Part shown: positions 1-7,204 of the stretch, in pieces
Position numbering within the stretch: the stretch's first letter is position 1
Layout: every line of letters starts with the position of its first letter
Assembly (NCBI GenBank): GCA_035500455.1
Contig: DATJXG010000086.1
Location: 1-8,909 of the forward strand
From: DATJXG01 sp035500455
GTDB taxonomy: Bacteria; Acidobacteriota; Terriglobia; Terriglobales; Acidobacteriaceae
Length of the DNA stretch: 8,909 nucleotides
Reading direction: 5' to 3'
Notes under the pieces: generated by a model
The model's input: only the letters and a program-made list of their open reading frames with translations
Told to the model about the DNA's origin: nothing
Databases searched by the model: none
Translations under genes and position numbers: made by a program

Positions 1-1294
1 CGGCGAAGCGGCATAGTTGGAGGCTGCGGGCGCGAACCACCCGCTCGCGAATCTGGGCGGAGGCTTCGGGATCGGTGCCGGCGCGCATTTCCTTATAGTT
101 CACGGCCGGAACGTCGATATGGATATCAATGCGGTCCATGAGGGGGCCGGAAATCTTCGCCATGTATCGCTGGATGGTGGGCTGGCCGCATCGGCATTCG
201 CGGGTGCGGTCGTTGAAATAGCCGCAAGGGCAGGGGTTCATGGCGGCGGCGAGCATGAAGCGGGCGGGGAAAGTGAGGGACATGGAGGCGCGGGCGATGC
301 AAACCGTGCCGTCTTCAAGGGGCTGGCGCATGACCTCGAGGACGTTGCGGGGGAATTCCGGGAGTTCGTCGAGGAACAGGACGCCGTTGTGGGCCAGCGA
401 GACTTCGCCGGGACGGGGGATAACTCCGCCGCCGATCAAGCCAGCGTCGGAAATGGTGTGATGCGGGGAGCGGAAGGGACGGACGCCCACCAGGCCTGCG
501 CCGGGATCGAGAACTCCGGCTACGCTGTGGATCTTGGTGGTGCCGAGGGCTTCCTCGAAGGTAAGCGGGGGGAGGATCGTGGGCATGCGTTTGGCGAGCA
601 TGGTCTTGCCGGAGCCGGGAGGGCCGATCATGAGGATGTTATGGCCGCCGGCGCAGGCGACTTCCAGGGCGCGCTTGGCGGTCTGCTGGCCGCGGACGTC
701 TTTGAAGTCGGCGAGGAAGTGGCGGGCGTCATTGAGCAGGGTTTCGCCGTCCACCTTCATCGGGGTGATGCCGTTGCCGGTGTTTACTAGGTGAATCACG
801 TCGATGAGGGAACGGACCGGGTACACATCCACGCCGCCGACCATAGCGGCCTCGCGGGCGTTGAGTTCGGGAACGACGACGCGGGGGATTTTGCGTCCGC
901 GGGCTTCAATGGCAATGGGGAGAGCGCCGCGGACGCCGCGGACGCCGCCGTCCAGAGACAGTTCGCCGACGAAGAGGCAGTCGGTGACCTCCTTCTTATT
1001 GAGACCGCCATAGGCGCCCACGATGCCCAGGGCCATGGGGAGGTCGAAGCCGGAACCCTCCTTGCGGATGTCGGCTGGTGCCAGGTTGATGGTGATGGTG
1101 GTAGGCGGGATGTCATAGCCGCAGTTCTTCAGGGCCGCTTTGACGCGGTCGCGGCTCTCGCGGACAGCGGCATCGGGGAGGCCGACGGTGTGGAAGTGGT
1201 CTTCGGGCGTTTTAACGCCGGAGATGTCCACCTCGACCTCAATGATGTTGGCGTCGATGCCGTAGACGGCGGCGCTTAGGGTCTTGTAGAGCAT
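1..1294 (-). CDS. comM: ComM/YifB-type Mg-chelatase-like AAA+ ATPase, C-terminus cut off by window edge
   Basis: This gene reads leftward off the window, so 431 codons are visible and the last roughly 75 residues of a family usually about 500 long are missing. Translation begins MLYKTLSAAVYGIDA, the characteristic ComM/YifB N-terminus, which fixes the ATG at 1294; I see no good Shine-Dalgarno before it. The N-terminal ChlI/Lon-S5-like domain spans roughly residues 20-140 (NLAPADIRKEGSGFDLPMAL). The AAA+ Mg-chelatase domain follows, with Walker A GPPGSGKT at 224-231, Walker B LFLDE with D309/E310, and MDRIDIHIDVP near the arginine-finger region. The family's cysteine cluster is present as CPCG (C355, C357) and CRCG (C367, C369). 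The visible end is IRERVVRARS, the start of the C-terminal domain. ComM proteins are hexameric helicases that promote branch migration of incoming DNA during natural transformation. It is transcribed divergently from the kinase gene across a repeat-rich gap. The family call is firm; the role in competence here is inferred. Confidence 0.95.
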   Translation of the reverse strand, partial: MLYKTLSAAVYGIDANIIEVEVDISGVKTPEDHFHTVGLPDAAVRESRDRVKAALKNCGYDIPPTTITINLAPADIRKEGSGFDLPMALGIVGAYGGLNKKEVTDCLFVGELSLDGGVRGVRGALPIAIEARGRKIPRVVVPELNAREAAMVGGVDVYPVRSLIDVIHLVNTGNGITPMKVDGETLLNDARHFLADFKDVRGQQTAKRALEVACAGGHNILMIGPPGSGKTMLAKRMPTILPPLTFEEALGTTKIHSVAGVLDPGAGLVGVRPFRSPHHTISDAGLIGGGVIPRPGEVSLAHNGVLFLDELPEFPRNVLEVMRQPLEDGTVCIARASMSLTFPARFMLAAAMNPCPCGYFNDRTRECRCGQPTIQRYMAKISGPLMDRIDIHIDVPAVNYKEMRAGTDPEASAQIRERVVRARSLQLCRFA

Positions 1295-1303
1295 TGGGGG
1301 TAT

Positions 1304-1444
1304 GGCTCTTAGCTCTTAGCTTCTAGCTGTGCTTCTGGCTCTGAGTTTCTCGGCTCTCGTATAGTGAGCGGCTTCCTCGAAAACAGTGACCCCGAGAGCT
1401 CAGACTCAGGAGTAGAAGCCAGGAGCTAGAAGCCCGGGGTAGCC
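1304..1444. repeat. Heptamer-repeat intergenic element forming a long imperfect inverted repeat
   Basis: The left arm (1304-1359) starts with tandem 7-base units GCTCTTA (1305-1311), GCTCTTA (1312-1318) and GCTTCTA (1319-1325), then decays. The right arm (1393-1444) carries the same type of unit in reverse orientation. Perfectly complementary blocks are GCTTCTAGCT at 1319-1328 with AGCTAGAAGC at 1424-1433, and GCTCTCG at 1353-1359 with CGAGAGC at 1393-1399. Shorter matches with indels lie between them. The middle, about 33 bases (1360-1392), is unpaired. The element begins about 10 bases from the comM start codon, so it would fall in the comM promoter or 5' leader. It resembles dispersed intergenic palindromic elements; the copy number in the genome cannot be seen here. 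Confidence 0.6.
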
Positions 1445-1482
1445 AGAATCTTTCCACGATATGCTCGGGCGGCTCGGAAAGC

Positions 1483-1498
1483 GGTGACTTTCGTCACA
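1483..1498. promoter_or_regulatory. CRP/FNR-family-like operator, distal site
   Basis: The 16-mer GGTGACTTTCGTCACA matches the TGTGA-N6-TCACA pattern at nine of the ten specified positions. Its right half-site TCACA (1494-1498) is followed after six bases by another TGTGA (1505-1509), so half-sites alternate in orientation through 1483-1509. The centre is at 1490.5, 46 bases upstream of the centre of the perfect site at 1529-1544. A cAMP- or redox-responsive CRP/FNR-family dimer is the natural candidate ligand. Which of the two divergent genes it serves is not decided by the sequence. Confidence 0.45.
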
Positions 1499-1528
1499 CC
1501 TGGATGTGACAAATGAACCTGGTTGGGC

Positions 1529-1544
1529 TGTGAATCGGTTCACA
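1529..1544. promoter_or_regulatory. CRP/FNR-family-like operator, perfect 10/10 match to TGTGA-N6-TCACA
   Basis: TGTGAATCGGTTCACA has both half-sites exact, and the inner bases are also symmetric (GTGAA-TCGG-TTCAC). It lies 117 bases before the kinase start codon at 1661 and 235 bases before the comM start at 1294. A weak sigma70-like pair, TTGTCC (1598-1603), 17 bases, TAGGAT (1621-1626), could start kinase transcription near 1633. That would put this operator at about -96. The match is to a known operator architecture; binding by a specific regulator is inferred. Confidence 0.55.
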
Positions 1545-1551
1545 ATTAACG

Positions 1552-1572
1552 TTCGGCGAAGAACCCGCCGAA
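1552..1572. repeat. Perfect 7-bp inverted repeat in the kinase upstream region
   Basis: TTCGGCG (1552-1558) and CGCCGAA (1566-1572) are exact reverse complements around a 7-base centre, AAGAACC. It sits just downstream of the CRP-like palindrome and is not followed by a T-run in either direction, so it is not a canonical terminator. It could be another protein-binding site or a short hairpin if transcription starts upstream. Confidence 0.4.
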
Positions 1573-1660
1573 ATCAATGAGTCTTAAGGAAGTTCGGTTG
1601 TCCGGCGATTGCGAGTGAACTAGGATCTGGGGAGGGACTCGCTGCAGCTCAAGTCACAAA

Positions 1661-3820
1661 ATGGGACCCGTTCTTATGCCAACACAGGAAACGCAATCGG
1701 AGAAACCTCAACAGAGTTCAGTGAGCCTGGAGCGCGAGGAAGCCCGGCTTTGGCGCATTGCCATGCTGTTTGTGGTGCTGCTGGCCACGGCGCTGGCGGC
1801 TGTCTCGTGGGAGCGGCTGCAATCGCTGCCGTATCATCTGGGATTTCTGTCGATCGCGGTGCTGTGCGTCGCGGTTTCGTTCGCGGCATTTACCTGGGGC
1901 AGGCATAAAAGAGTAACCGAGCTGCGCGACCTGATCCATAACCTGCAGGAACAATCCGGTCCCACAGCGGCGCAGTTGGACCAGTTCAGCCAGGCGATTG
2001 CGCGCTCGCAGCGCAGTTTCAAGGAGTTGATCGATTCCTTTGACGATATCGCGTTCGCGGTTTCGCTCGACGGCACGGTGCGCACGGTAAACAAGCGAGC
2101 CACGGAAGTTGCCGGCCTCGATTACAACCAGATCATCGGGCGGAAGATCACAGAGTTTCTGGAGGAGCCGCGGCGGGCTGATCTGGATGCCGGCCTGGGC
2201 TGGTTCCTGGAAAAACGGCGCTGGCAGGGGCAAGCGCGGATCCGTCTGAAGAATAACTCGCGGGCTTTTTACTTTGATTGTGTGTTGAATGCGATCGTAA
2301 AAGACAACGAGGTGTTAGGCATCAGCGTACTGGCGCGCGACGTTACCCAGCAGAACGAAACCGAGAAGCGCTTTACCGAATTGTTCGAAACCCTGCAGGA
2401 AGGGGTTTACTTCTGTACTCCGGAAGGCAAGCTGCTTGACGCCAACGCGGCGCTGATCCACATGCTGGGATATGACAGCAAGGATGAACTTCTCAACCTA
2501 GGGCCGGCCGCCCTGAATATGGATCCGGATGAAAGCCCAGTTCTGGGACGGCGCGCAGGCGACCAGGGCGGAGTGCGCGACCGGGAGATCGCGCTGCGGC
2601 GCAAGGATGGCTCGGAGGCCAGCTTCCTGGATACTTCGCGGGCGGTTTGGGATGCGGCGGGAAAGATCATCCGCTATCAGGGAACTCTGGTGGATGTGAC
2701 CGAGCGGCGGAAGATGGAGAAGGCGTTGCGGCGGCAGGAAGAGTTTGAGCGCGACCTGCTGGAGAATTTTCCCGACCTGATTCTGGTAATTGATCTGGAG
2801 GGCCGCTACCGCTTTGTGAGCGCGCGCGTGCGCGACTTGCTGGGTTACTCGCCCGACGATCTTTTGAATAAGAAAGTGGAGGAACTGGCGGAGCAGGCGG
2901 AAGAATTCTTAACCCTTTATCGCGAAGTGAGCGGCGGGCGCAAGCCGTTCGGATCGTGCGAGTACAACGCGCGCCGACAGGATGGCAGCGGCTGCACCAT
3001 GCGCGCTTCGGCCAGCCCGATGTTCGATGCCGAGGGAAAGCTGAACGGTGTAATTATGTCGGTGCGCAACATCACGGTGGACAAGAAACTGGAACAACAG
3101 ATCATCCAGAGCGAGCGGCTGGCGGCTATGGGACAGATGATTGGCGGCTTCGCCCATGAGCTGAACAATCCGCTCACCAGCATTCTTGGAGTATCCGACC
3201 TGTTGCAGGAGACCGAGACCAGCGAATCGGCACGCAAACAACTTGGGATCCTGCAGCAGCAGGCCCGGCGGGCGGTGGAGATTGTGCAGAATCTGATGTA
3301 CTTCTCGCGGCCGCCGGCGCCGGGGAAGAGTTCCATCAATCTAAGCGAGCTGATGCAGAGAACGATCCACCTGCACGCTTATTCGCTGCGCAAGAACAAC
3401 ATCACCGTGGATTTTCTTCCGGAGACGTCAATTCCCGAAGTGAGCGGCGATCCCCACCAGTTGATGCAGGTGTTCCTGAACCTGATCCTGAACGCGGAAC
3501 AGGCAATGCGGGCGGTGCGCGACCGGGGAACTTTGCGGATCCGGCTGGTGAAGAACGACAACAACGTAGCTGCAATTTTCCAGGACGACGGGCCGGGCAT
3601 TCCGGCCGAGATTCTTCCAAATATCTTCGACCCCTTCTACACTACCAAGCGGCCGGGCCGGGGAACCGGGTTGGGCCTGAGCATCTGCAAGGCGATTCTG
3701 CGCGAGCACCGGGGCAATGTGGAGGTAGCTTCCGGGCCGGGAGGCGGCGCGGTTTTCACCGTGACCTTGCCTGCGGTAGAAAGTAGTCTTGCCGGCATCT
3801 CCATGGCTTCCGGAGCATAG
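1661..3820 (+). CDS. Membrane-anchored PAS-domain sensor histidine kinase (NtrB-like, orphan)
   Basis: The gene encodes a 719-residue two-component sensor kinase that would autophosphorylate on histidine and pass the phosphate to a response regulator. Two hydrophobic segments (about 31-50 and 58-79) are separated by only a short loop, so it is anchored in the membrane without a real extracytoplasmic sensor domain. Three PAS-like domains follow at about 118-229, 236-348 and 361-473; each ends in the PAC-type pattern V-R-D/N-V/I-T. The dimerisation/phosphoacceptor helix has His499 in FAHELNNPLTSILG. The ATPase domain has the N box (N607, N611), the G1 box DDGPGIP (642-648), the F box FDPFYTTK and the G2 box GTGLGL (668-673), so all catalytic boxes are intact. 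There is no receiver domain and no regulator gene beside it. ATG 1661 is used; no well-placed Shine-Dalgarno precedes it (GGGGAGGGA is about 25 bases away), and ATG 1676 is an alternative in-frame start. The signal sensed is not evident. Confidence 0.93.
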   Translation: MGPVLMPTQETQSEKPQQSSVSLEREEARLWRIAMLFVVLLATALAAVSWERLQSLPYHLGFLSIAVLCVAVSFAAFTWGRHKRVTELRDLIHNLQEQSGPTAAQLDQFSQAIARSQRSFKELIDSFDDIAFAVSLDGTVRTVNKRATEVAGLDYNQIIGRKITEFLEEPRRADLDAGLGWFLEKRRWQGQARIRLKNNSRAFYFDCVLNAIVKDNEVLGISVLARDVTQQNETEKRFTELFETLQEGVYFCTPEGKLLDANAALIHMLGYDSKDELLNLGPAALNMDPDESPVLGRRAGDQGGVRDREIALRRKDGSEASFLDTSRAVWDAAGKIIRYQGTLVDVTERRKMEKALRRQEEFERDLLENFPDLILVIDLEGRYRFVSARVRDLLGYSPDDLLNKKVEELAEQAEEFLTLYREVSGGRKPFGSCEYNARRQDGSGCTMRASASPMFDAEGKLNGVIMSVRNITVDKKLEQQIIQSERLAAMGQMIGGFAHELNNPLTSILGVSDLLQETETSESARKQLGILQQQARRAVEIVQNLMYFSRPPAPGKSSINLSELMQRTIHLHAYSLRKNNITVDFLPETSIPEVSGDPHQLMQVFLNLILNAEQAMRAVRDRGTLRIRLVKNDNNVAAIFQDDGPGIPAEILPNIFDPFYTTKRPGRGTGLGLSICKAILREHRGNVEVASGPGGGAVFTVTLPAVESSLAGISMASGA

Positions 3821-3850
3821 GAACGGCAGTTTCGTCGTGTGCGGATAAGA

Positions 3851-3863
3851 ATACTCAGAGTAT
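3851..3863. repeat. Small perfect palindrome between convergent genes
   Basis: ATACTC-A-GAGTAT is a 6+1+6 palindrome in the 69-base gap between the convergent kinase and glycosyltransferase stops. As an RNA hairpin it would have too small a loop to form fully, and no T-run follows on either strand. It is therefore at best a weak bidirectional terminator or a protein site. Confidence 0.25.
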
Positions 3864-3889
3864 AGGGATTCCCAGCAACCGCGGACCGT

Positions 3890-5578
3890 TCAGCGGCTCG
3901 CCGCCGGTTTGAGCAACATTCTCCCAATCTCACCCAATTGCGGATCAAGGATGGCATTCGACTGCAGTCCGGAATCCGACGCCTGCAGGGCTTGCAGCAG
4001 TTTGGCGTATTCGGGGCTCGAAGGCACGCCCCAGATCAGCAGGGAGTCCGGTTCGAGGCTCCTGATGTCATCGATCAATGCCGGAAGCTTGCTTCCGGAA
4101 GGGATTTCCGCGCTTGCTGCTGTGACTCTGCAGTCCGCGAAGTAAGTAGTGTACATGCCTGCCTCCCAGCCCATGCCTTGGGCGGGGAAGGGACCGGCGC
4201 CGATGCTCACAACCTTGCCGCATCCCTCCCTCCGAAGCTGGGCGGCGGCATCGTAACAGGCGAGTTCGTAGTCGCGGCGGAACTCGCGAAGCGGGGAAGC
4301 CCAGTACACCTGGAAATACACCGCTCCGATCAAGAGAAGGGCGCAGGCGATGAATTGGACCTTTGGAGCGGACTTTACAGGAAAGGCGGGACCCCATCCG
4401 GGAATGAGGAAGGCAACCGCGACGGCAATCAAAGGCGGAACGCAGGGCAAAAGATATCGGCCCGTAAACATCAGCATGGCGTAGCCGACGATCAAGGCGG
4501 CGGTGCTGCAGAGCACGATGACGAGGAACTGCATTTCTGTTCCCTTGGTGTCCCACAATCCCCATAAGGACAATGCCAGTGCGAGCAGCCCGCCCGGGGT
4601 CAGGAAAATCGCCAGTTGCTTAATCGCAGCGGGGATATTTTGCGTCTCTCGATGGAGGAGTTCCGGCGCCAATTGCCGGGTGGAAGCGCGCACTCCCCAG
4701 AGCGATGATCCGGGAAACATGGGGTCCCACACTCCGAAGCGGTCGATCGACTTGGACAAATCCTGAAGCACGCGCAGCGACTGGTCCGCGTTGCCGGATG
4801 CCGCCATGGCGGCCCTCTGCAGGTGAAAGCGCGACTGGTAGCCGGCGGTAAAAACTCCGTATTTGGTTTGCAGGGCGCGACCCCAGCCGAGCCAGAACAA
4901 GCACGGAATCAGAACACCTACGCTCACGGGCAGCAGCGCATTTTTCCGGCTGCGGCGGCACACGAAGAATCCGGCGATCAGGGTCGAGCACATGAGCCAG
5001 GGCATGGCGAATGCTTTGGCCAGAAATGCGAAACCATGAAATACGCCCAACAAAGTCCAGCCGCGTAAGGATGAAGAACGCAGGCACTGCAGCAACTGTA
5101 TGAAATACGCCGTGGTGCAAAGGGTAAGGAGCAGGTCGGCTCCGATGAAGGTCACAGAAAAGGAGACAACGCCGCGGGCCAGCGTAAACCACAACACTGC
5201 AAGCGCGGCCAGGCGCATGGAACCCCACAAGCGCAGGGTAAGAAGGTATATCAGTGCGAGGCAGCCCAGGAGCAATACTATATTCAGTGCTCGCGCCAAA
5301 AACGTGAGGTTCCCGGTGAGAGGCGAGGCGATCGCAATGAGCCAGGAGATGAGCGGACTCCAGAGTCCATTCAGAGAATCGTGGAACTCGCCGCGCATGA
5401 GATGGCGCGCGATGCCGATGTAAGAGATCGCATCCGCATTGATGTTGCGATGGGCCATTCGCCAGAACCATGCCAGCTGAACCGTGCAACTTAAGCCAGC
5501 AAGACTCAGCACAAGCCAGGTGTCGTGTTTTACCCGCACTCCCTGGGCAGGAGACGCTTGCTCTTTCACAAGAGGCAT
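3890..5578 (-). CDS. Multi-spanning GT-C-type glycosyltransferase-like membrane protein
   Basis: The gene encodes 562 residues with about ten or more hydrophobic segments in the first 430, then a soluble C-terminal portion (about 430-562). The first hydrophobic segment (about 21-39) leads into a loop with NINADAISYIGIARHLMRGEF, whose Asp49 sits where GT-C enzymes (ArnT/PMT/RgtA-type, GT39/GT83-like) carry the catalytic aspartate. GLWSPLISWL (71-80), FIGADLLLTL (144-153), HGFAFLAK (181-188) and GRYLLP (373-378) also fit that superfamily. Such enzymes transfer a sugar from a polyprenyl-phosphate donor to lipid, protein or glycan on the outer face of the inner membrane. The substrate is not recognisable and the fold call rests on pattern, so it is best called a hypothetical glycosyltransferase. 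ATG 5578 is used; no clear Shine-Dalgarno precedes it, and GTG at codon 14 is a possible later start. It lies 74 bases downstream of the thiolase on the same strand and might be co-transcribed. It is convergent with the kinase gene. Confidence 0.75.
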   Translation of the reverse strand: MPLVKEQASPAQGVRVKHDTWLVLSLAGLSCTVQLAWFWRMAHRNINADAISYIGIARHLMRGEFHDSLNGLWSPLISWLIAIASPLTGNLTFLARALNIVLLLGCLALIYLLTLRLWGSMRLAALAVLWFTLARGVVSFSVTFIGADLLLTLCTTAYFIQLLQCLRSSSLRGWTLLGVFHGFAFLAKAFAMPWLMCSTLIAGFFVCRRSRKNALLPVSVGVLIPCLFWLGWGRALQTKYGVFTAGYQSRFHLQRAAMAASGNADQSLRVLQDLSKSIDRFGVWDPMFPGSSLWGVRASTRQLAPELLHRETQNIPAAIKQLAIFLTPGGLLALALSLWGLWDTKGTEMQFLVIVLCSTAALIVGYAMLMFTGRYLLPCVPPLIAVAVAFLIPGWGPAFPVKSAPKVQFIACALLLIGAVYFQVYWASPLREFRRDYELACYDAAAQLRREGCGKVVSIGAGPFPAQGMGWEAGMYTTYFADCRVTAASAEIPSGSKLPALIDDIRSLEPDSLLIWGVPSSPEYAKLLQALQASDSGLQSNAILDPQLGEIGRMLLKPAASR

Positions 5579-5652
5579 CGAGTTTGGATTCTACTAGCTA
5601 TTGGCGGAGGGTGTCATCGATTCGGACTCATTCCGCGTGGGAGAGAGGCCAC

Positions 5653-6846
5653 TTAGCGTTCCACTGCCATGGCGACCGCATTGCCGCCGCCCAGGCAAAG
5701 CGCGGCTATTCCCCGGTGTACGTCGCGCCGGATCATTTCGTAAATCAGCGTGACCAGAACGCGGGCGCCGCTGGCGCCGATGGGATGGCCGATGGCAACC
5801 GCCCCGCCGTTTACGTTTACCTTGCCGGGGTCGAGGCCCAGTTCGCGCATCACTCCCAGCGCCTGAACTGAGAAGGCTTCATTCAGTTCGTACAGATCGA
5901 CGTCTTCGTTCTTCCAGCCGGTCTTCTCCCAAATTTTCTTCACCGCCCCTACCGGCGCCATCATCACCCACTTGGGGTCAACCCCGCTGGTGGCTTGGGC
6001 GATGATGCGCGCCATGGGCGCTACGCCTAGCTGCTTCGCACGGCTTGCGCTGGTTACGACTAACGCGGCGGCGCCGTCGTTCACCCCGGGGGCGTTGCCC
6101 GCGGTCACCGTGCCGTCTTTCTTGAAGGCGGGCTTGAGCGAGCGCAGGACTTCCATGGTGGTATCTTCCCGCGGCGATTCGTCTTTATCGAAGATCACCG
6201 GAGGCGCGCCTTTCTTCTTGGCCGGCAATTCCACGGGAACGACCTGCGCTTTGAAGCGGCACTCTTTAATGGCGGCTACCGCCTTGCGATGTGAGTTGAC
6301 TGCAAACTGATCCTGCTCTTCGCGGGTGATGCCGTATTTCTCGGCGACGTTCTCGCCGGTGATGCCCATGTGGTAGTCGTTATAGATATCCCACAGGCCG
6401 TCGTGCACCATGGCATCGACAATCTGCGCGTTGCCCAGGCGATAGCCTTTGCGCGCCTGCGGCAATAAGTAGGGTGCGTTGGTCATCGACTCCATTCCGC
6501 CGGCGACTACGATGGAGCTGTTTCCGGTTTGAATGGCTTGGGCTGCGAGTGCGACTGCTTTCAATCCGGAACCACAAACCTTGTTAACCGTCATGGCACC
6601 CACTTCGGGAGGCAGTCCGCCGAAGATTGCAGCCTGGCGCGCAGGGTTTTGTCCTAGTCCGGCCGAGACAACATTGCCCATGATGCACTCATCGACCAAC
6701 GCCGGATCAATGTTCGCGCGCCGGACGGCTTCGCGAACTACCACCGCTCCAAGCTGCGTGGCGCTCAGATCAGAGAGACTTCCCTGAAATTTTCCGACTG
6801 CCGTGCGGCAGCCGGAGACGATGACGACCTCGTCCATCTCAGCCAT
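5653..6846 (-). CDS. Acetyl-CoA acetyltransferase (thiolase)
   Basis: This is a complete 397-residue thiolase, the usual length for the family. It condenses two acetyl-CoA to acetoacetyl-CoA, or runs in reverse in fatty-acid and ketone-body breakdown, in the cytoplasm. The acyl-accepting nucleophile is Cys91 in VNKVCGSGLKA. The NEAF motif is at 322-325, the catalytic His354 is in GGAVAIGHPIGASGAR, and the second catalytic cysteine is Cys384 in CLGGGNA. N-terminal VIVSGCRTAVGKFQGSL and GGMESMTNAPYLLP (117-130) are also typical. The spacing of C91, H354 and C384 parallels the biosynthetic thiolases (Cys89, His348, Cys378 in the Zoogloea enzyme). ATG 6846 has a GGGGG stretch about eight bases upstream; a second in-frame ATG follows three codons later. 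Whether it serves biosynthesis (phaA/atoB type) or beta-oxidation (fadA type) cannot be settled, as no fatty-acid or polyhydroxyalkanoate gene adjoins it. Confidence 0.96.
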   Translation of the reverse strand: MAEMDEVVIVSGCRTAVGKFQGSLSDLSATQLGAVVVREAVRRANIDPALVDECIMGNVVSAGLGQNPARQAAIFGGLPPEVGAMTVNKVCGSGLKAVALAAQAIQTGNSSIVVAGGMESMTNAPYLLPQARKGYRLGNAQIVDAMVHDGLWDIYNDYHMGITGENVAEKYGITREEQDQFAVNSHRKAVAAIKECRFKAQVVPVELPAKKKGAPPVIFDKDESPREDTTMEVLRSLKPAFKKDGTVTAGNAPGVNDGAAALVVTSASRAKQLGVAPMARIIAQATSGVDPKWVMMAPVGAVKKIWEKTGWKNEDVDLYELNEAFSVQALGVMRELGLDPGKVNVNGGAVAIGHPIGASGARVLVTLIYEMIRRDVHRGIAALCLGGGNAVAMAVER

Positions 6847-6886
6847 TTACGTGCCCCCGCGAACGATATGCGTGCCTTACGCCTCA

Positions 6887-6892
6887 ATTATA
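6887..6892 (-). promoter_or_regulatory. Putative -10 element for the thiolase gene
   Basis: On the minus strand this reads TATAAT, a perfect -10 hexamer. It would start transcription about 35 bases before the thiolase ATG. No good -35 hexamer is present at 16-18 bases; the region there is a T-rich tract. The element is therefore plausible but rests on one hexamer. Confidence 0.4.
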
Positions 6893-7111
6893 GATGCGCG
6901 GAAAAGAAAAAAATCTGCGACGCGCGCGGCGGCGGGAATCGAGGAGAGCAAGCACAATTTTTATTGGCGGAGGCGGCCGCGCGGCGTTAGAAGCAGAATT
7001 TTTGCGGCGAAGAACGCGGCAGATTTGCGGCGCGGCGAAAATTTTCCCTGATTTTGGATTGTCAGTGACTTTAGTGCATCGACTCAGAGCGCTGATGGAC
7101 GCATTTTTTGC
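6893..7111. other. Non-coding stretch with alternating A/T runs and GCGGCG blocks
   Basis: No credible gene is visible here. The sequence alternates short A- or T-runs with GCGGCG-like blocks, for example ATTTTTATTGGCGG (6958-6971), AATTTTTGCGGCG (6998-7010), GATTTGCGGCGCGGCG (7022-7037) and AAAATTTTC just after. It separates the thiolase promoter from the promoter of the small plus-strand unit. It may hold upstream promoter or bent-DNA elements, but no specific site is identifiable. Confidence 0.4.
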
Positions 7112-7140
7112 TTGACATCACTTTTCATTGACTCTATACA
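7112..7140 (+). promoter_or_regulatory. Near-consensus sigma70 promoter of the small transcription unit
   Basis: TTGACA (7112-7117) is a perfect -35 hexamer, followed after exactly 17 bases by TATACA (7135-7140), a -10 differing from TATAAT at two positions. A T-run (7104-7109) lies just upstream. The predicted start is about 7147, giving a leader of about 58 bases before the ATG at 7205. This is by far the best promoter in the window and points to a strongly transcribed small unit. Confidence 0.8.
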
Positions 7141-7150
7141 TTCAAACAGT

Positions 7151-7170
7151 TGCAACAAAATTCCGTTGCA
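7151..7170. repeat. Inverted repeat at the transcript 5' end
   Basis: TGCAAC (7151-7156) and GTTGCA (7165-7170) are perfect reverse complements around eight A/T-rich bases, and GTTGCAAC at 7149-7156 is itself palindromic. The repeat begins only a few bases after the predicted start near 7147. It could therefore be a repressor operator overlapping the initiation region or a 5' stem-loop that stabilises the RNA. Confidence 0.4.
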
Positions 7171-7204
7171 TAATCCATGAAGAATGGAAAGGGAGAATAG
7201 GTCA

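Noticed and set aside
17..790. Long open frame on the plus strand (257 codons)
   Set aside because: It is antisense to the ComM AAA+ domain, whose motifs are unambiguous. Its Gly/Ala/His-rich translation is typical of a shadow frame in GC-rich DNA.
791..1279. Plus-strand open frame of 162 codons
   Set aside because: It is antisense to the ComM N-terminal domain, with no recognisable motif and low-complexity Asp/Ala-rich translation.
1494..1509. TCACA-N6-TGTGA palindrome as a separate operator
   Set aside because: It is built from the right half of the 1483-1498 site and a lone half-site. The half-sites face the opposite way to the CRP consensus, so it is treated as part of the array.
3938..4567. 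Plus-strand open frame of 209 codons
   Set aside because: It is antisense to the glycosyltransferase gene, which has coherent membrane topology and GT-C motifs.
4620..5489. Minus-strand open frame of 289 codons in another frame of the glycosyltransferase gene
   Set aside because: It overlaps the 562-codon frame entirely. Its translation is Arg/Pro/His-rich without membrane segments or motifs.
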